A stretch of DNA of 64,000 nucleotides from contig CM029367.1 of NCBI GenBank assembly GCA_017165825.1, forward strand, positions 20,870,034 to 20,934,033, read 5' to 3'. The stretch comes from Hepsetus odoe (taxonomy: Eukaryota; Chordata; Actinopteri; Characiformes; Hepsetidae). The position numbers were made by a program, and so were the translations under genes. Below, piece after piece: positions 60,750 to 64,000 of the stretch (position 1 is its first letter; each line of letters begins with the position of its first letter). Below the pieces are notes generated by a model that did no database searches, had not been told where the DNA came from, and saw nothing but the letters and a program-made list of their open reading frames with translations.

Positions 60750-61306
60750 TACAGTACTGTGCAAAAGCTTTAGGCAGGTGTGAAAAAATGCTGTAAACAA
60801 AGAATGCTTTCAGAAATATAAATAATGATTGTTTATTTTTATCAATTTGCAAAATGCAAAGTGAGCGAACAAAAGAAAAATCTAAATCAAATCAATATTT
60901 GGTGGTACTGCCTTTTGCCTTCAAACCAGCATCAGTTCTTCTAGGTACACTTGCACAAAGTCAGGGATTTTGTAGGATTATAGTCGGTGTATGATCAACC
61001 AATTTTACCAAACAGGTGCTGATGATCATCAATGTCACACAGAGGTTGAAACACAGTCATGTTTGGAACAACCTACCAGCTGAGTTCCTTCAAAAACTGT
61101 GTGTAAGTGTACTTAGAAGAACTGATGCTGCTTTGAAGGCAAAGGGTGGTCACACCAAATATTGATTTGATTTAGATTTCTCTTTTGTTCATTCACTGCA
61201 TTTTGTTGATTGATGAAAATAAATGATTAACACTTCCATTTTTGAAAGCATTCTTTGTTTACAGCATTTTTTTCACATCTGCCTAAAACTTTTGCACAGT
61301 ACTGTA
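60750..61306. mobile_element. Foldback Tc1-like non-autonomous element (copy 2)
   Basis: Ends tacagtactgtgcaaaagct and, facing it, tttgcacagtactgta. Long complementary arms include 'tctaaatcaaatcaatattt' and its complement. The right arm on the plus strand shows EFLQKLCVSVLRRTDAALKA followed by KGGHTKY and a stop, the C-terminus of a Tc1 transposase, and the left arm carries the inverted counterpart. The arms match those of 54545-55089, while the central segment differs. Confidence 0.9.
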
Positions 61307-61463
61307 TATTGAATGTTGAGAATTACACTAACCAGCCATTATATTGCACCTTTTGGCATCTGAACTGCCATAATTTTTTATTGCATAGGTGCAACAAGGT
61401 GCCATAAACATTCCTCTGGGATTTTGGTCCATATCGGCATGACAGAATAACACAGTTGCTGCA

Positions 61464-61618
61464 GATGAAAGTGAAAGTGAAAGTGACAACCCTTGTCATT
61501 GCGAGGTCACGGCACAGCACACATGAACCACAACGAAATTGGACCTCTGCATTTAACCCATGCACACTCAAACCCGTGCAGCAGTGGGCAGCTATTGAAA
61601 GCGCCCGGGGAGCAGTGA
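61464..61618 (-). mobile_element. tRNA-derived SINE, family C, 5'-truncated (copy C4)
   Basis: The minus-strand tail is at the low-coordinate end ('gtgaaagtgaaagtgacaac' in plus orientation). It is followed by the complements of 'aatttcgttgtggttca' and of the 'gctttcaatagctgccca' block, and it stops at 'gcgcccggggagcagtga'. The tRNA-like head is missing. A duplicated 'gaaagt' run suggests slippage at the 3' end. Confidence 0.9.
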
Positions 61619-62991
61619 TCTGTGTAGATTAGAGGCCATCTGAGTACAGTGAAATCATTGTTATTTTCAAGGAACCAAGGCTGATCTGCATTTTGTTACA
61701 TAGCACATAGCAAGTTATCCTTGCTGGAAGAAGCATATGTGGTCATGAAGGGATGGACATGATCAGCAGCAAAACACAGGTAGCCGTGGCATTTTTACAG
61801 TGCTTAATTGACACCAAGAGGCCTAAAGTGTGTCAAGAAAATATCCCCCACATAATTATACCATATAATTATAGCATAAACTGTTGATATGCAGGATGGA
61901 TTCATGATTTCATGCAAAGTTCTGACACTAACATCCAAATTTCTAACAGACTCATCAGACCAGGTGATGTTTTTACAATCTTCTGGTGTTCAATTTTGGT
62001 GAACGGTTGCCTGTTCTTAGCTGAAACACAAGCACGAAGTGTACCTAATGAAGTGGCCTGTGAATGTATATATTTTATACATATATACAACATTTTATAA
62101 TGTTTATCTACAGCATTACATAAATAACAGCAATGCCCTAACCAGGGCCATTGTCAGGGTTCCTTACCAGTGGAATAAATAAATCATGAAGCTAATCTTC
62201 TACTCCTATCAACCAATGAAAGCAACCGGTGCTGGACTCACACACTACAAGAAGATGTTTACACTGGGTTCAGCCCAGGCTTATGTGTGTCGCTGCCAAG
62301 CTGACTACAACATAAAGGAGAAAAGCAGAAGAGCAGTAGTCTAGCTCAGTGTGTGTGTGTGTGTGTGTGTGTGTTTGTGCATGTGTGTGTTTGTACTCTC
62401 AGTCCTCACCAAAAGGCCACAGTACACTCAGCATTTGACAGAGCGTTCACTTTTACTGGATGTGTCGAATTTGTTTTGGCCTGGGCTGTATTTAAGTTTC
62501 TCCTGCCTGCAAGAATCCAAAGCTTTCACTTACTGGTGTGGAAAAGGAGGAGAAGCTGTAAGACTAATGCTTTTTTTTAATGCAGGCTATCGATTTATTA
62601 CTGTCACAGAAGGGACAGAGGCAACACAATGAGTTCTGTGGCTGTAACTCTAGAGTAGGCCGCTGTTTGAATTTAGATATTCATGGCTGTAATATGGCAG
62701 GCTGGGCAGGGTATGTGCAGCATGTGCCCTTTACTCCATTGCAGGACAGCCTTTACAGGAACATGATCAGGACAGACAATGGGGGACAAAATGCACTATG
62801 CTGTGGCCTGATGTTCATACAAACCCCACACGTGTGAAGGAAATCAGAGTGTGTGTGGGATTGAAGGTGGTGTCTGGGAACTGCCATTTGCTTTGGACTT
62901 TAGAGTAATCTAATGCTATCTAATGCCTTTCCTCACATGGCCTTTCCCCACATAACTCTGAACTTTGAACCAATTTTCTCTGTATCACCAG
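61619..62991 (+). other. Intron 5, last part
   Basis: A (GT)n tract lies at 62350-62374. Otherwise no repeat family or exon recognised. Acceptor 'tatcaccag' at 62991. Confidence 0.6.
62350..62374 (+). repeat. (GT)n microsatellite
   Basis: About 25 bp of GT units followed by impure GT. Confidence 0.94.
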
Positions 62992-63102
62992 ATCACTCTC
63001 ACTACAATTGGCTACGGGGATAAGACGCCGCAGACATGGCCAGGGCGGCTGCTGTCGGCGGGCTTCGCTTTGCTGGGAATTTCCTTCTTTGCTCTGCCTG
63101 CG
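62992..63102 (+). CDS. kcnq5: kcnq5-like Kv7 potassium channel, exon 6 (selectivity filter, S6)
   Basis: 37 codons read ITLTTIGYGDKTP, QTWPGRLLSAGF, ALLGISFFALPA. TIGYGD is the potassium selectivity filter, and SAGFALLGISFFALPA forms S6 up to the proline-alanine of the gating hinge. Exactly 111 bp, phase 0 at both ends, caccag acceptor and gtgagt donor. 'RLLSAGFALLGISFFALPA' matches KCNQ5 (KCNQ2 and KCNQ3 have 'AATF'). The residue after the tryptophan is proline (CCA, 63040-63042), where the human KCNQ proteins I recall have L, N, E or V. A single T-to-C change from a leucine codon would explain it. Confidence 0.95.
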
Positions 63103-63965
63103 GTGAGTAAAGAACAGACCGGGCCAGCTGTAGGCTGTACACAAGCATGCCCTAGCATGAACTTTCAGAGGATGTCATGTCTTTAATCCACAGGCAAAAG
63201 TGTGCAATGTTATTGTTTGGCAAGTACACTATTGGTTAGTGTGTAAACAAACTTGATTTTCTGAATTTTAGTTTGCCAACAACATAGCAACACAGCACAC
63301 TTTGTTTGTTGACATATAGTTTAACCAAATATATTTACCCAAATGTGTTACATTGATTGACAGGAATGTACCTTTATTGTAACATATACTTTTAACCAAA
63401 CCCTAAAGTTTATGTTAATAATCATATTGCTGACCAAAATCTCTGAAAATCTGTTCTTTGAAGTTCTACTCCTTGTTTTCGAGCATGTTAGTTTTGGCTC
63501 TGGCTTAGACATCTTTGTGTGCACTAGGTCATGTCACAATATTAATCCAAGGTCTCAGATCACAGTGTTCACATCCATACGCATGTCTTTTCAGCATATG
63601 CACATCTGCCAGCTTAGAAGTGCAGTGTTTCTCTCTCAGACCTCTCACAACTGAAGATTAATGCCAGTCATGTGTCATGTTGCTGTCCAAGATCACTTCT
63701 AATCCCTCAAAAAAATGTATTCTTGTTCAGAAAGGCGTTCTTTGTTGTGGGGACTTTCATGTCAAGTTAAATCATGTGCTTTGAGTATACACTTGTGCTC
63801 GAGGGACCCTGAGGCAGTTGTCTTTCATGACTTCTTATGTTTTTCTGTCCTTGTCTGACTGAAGATTGCTCAGCTATGATACATGCAGCTGAATTCTGTG
63901 GAGCCACTGGTAGTCAAATGATAAATCAATAAACCCGGTCTGTATTTGTGTTTGTTTGTGTGTAG
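63103..63965 (+). other. Intron 6 (863 bp)
   Basis: gtgagt donor and tgtgtag acceptor. No repeat family recognised inside. Confidence 0.88.
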
Positions 63966-64000
63966 GGTATTCTAGGCTCAGGATTTGCCCTGAAGGTACA
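63966..64000 (+). CDS. kcnq5: kcnq5-like Kv7 potassium channel, exon 7 (end of S6), cut by window edge
   Basis: After the tag acceptor the frame reads GILGSGFALKV and enters the next codon as 'ca', consistent with glutamine. The opening glycine completes the PAG gating hinge begun in exon 6. GSGFALKVQ leads into the cytoplasmic helix A region that binds calmodulin in the full protein. The 'gta' inside 'aaggtaca' is a valine codon and probably not a donor, since KCNQ exon 7 is normally about 96 bp. The rest of the C-terminal domain lies beyond the window. Confidence 0.92.

Overview
This is a vertebrate nuclear window, almost certainly from a teleost fish. Coding sequence is sparse and split into short exons with GT-AG splice sites. 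The rest is AT-rich intron full of CA/GT, TA and CT microsatellites, several Tc1-like DNA transposons, RTE- and L2-type LINE remnants, and three kinds of tRNA-derived SINE typical of fish. I cannot name the species.

The only host gene I can support is a KCNQ-type (Kv7) voltage-gated potassium channel on the plus strand, best matched to kcnq5. Six exons lie in the last 10 kb: 53730-53820 (S1 and the S1-S2 linker), 58139-58265 (S2 and the S2-S3 linker), 59373-59548 (S3, S4, S4-S5 linker), 60244-60369 (S5, turret, pore helix), 62992-63102 (selectivity filter and most of S6) and 63966 to the window end (end of S6). The complete exons are 91, 127, 176, 126 and 111 bp, and the reading frame runs through every junction. 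The exon carrying the N-terminus and the start of S1 is absent, so positions 1-53729 are best read as part of a very long first intron.

Layout: 1-2068 is a perfect palindrome with arms of at least 1034 bp and a (TA)n centre, cut by the left edge of the window. From 2.1 to 53.7 kb the intron holds decayed Tc1-like transposons (about 4.3, 7.4, 11.2, 28-29.3 and 48.6 kb), two RTE-type LINE remnants (5.4-6.1 and 49.0-49.8 kb), two L2/CR1-type LINE 3' ends (19.2-19.7 and 44.4-45.0 kb), many SINEs and about 25 microsatellites. The introns between channel exons hold two related foldback Tc1 elements (54.5 and 60.8 kb), a decayed Tc1-like element (57.0-57.9 kb) and a SINE fragment (61.5 kb).

I found no complete new gene system. 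The observations most worth checking are the perfect palindrome, which is either an assembly or sequencing artefact or a PATRR-like (palindromic AT-rich repeat) locus; exchange of 3' tails between SINE families that share one tRNA-like head, together with a LINE in the same window carrying the tail of another SINE family; the paired foldback transposons flanking channel exons 3-5; and an unusual proline just after the channel's selectivity filter.
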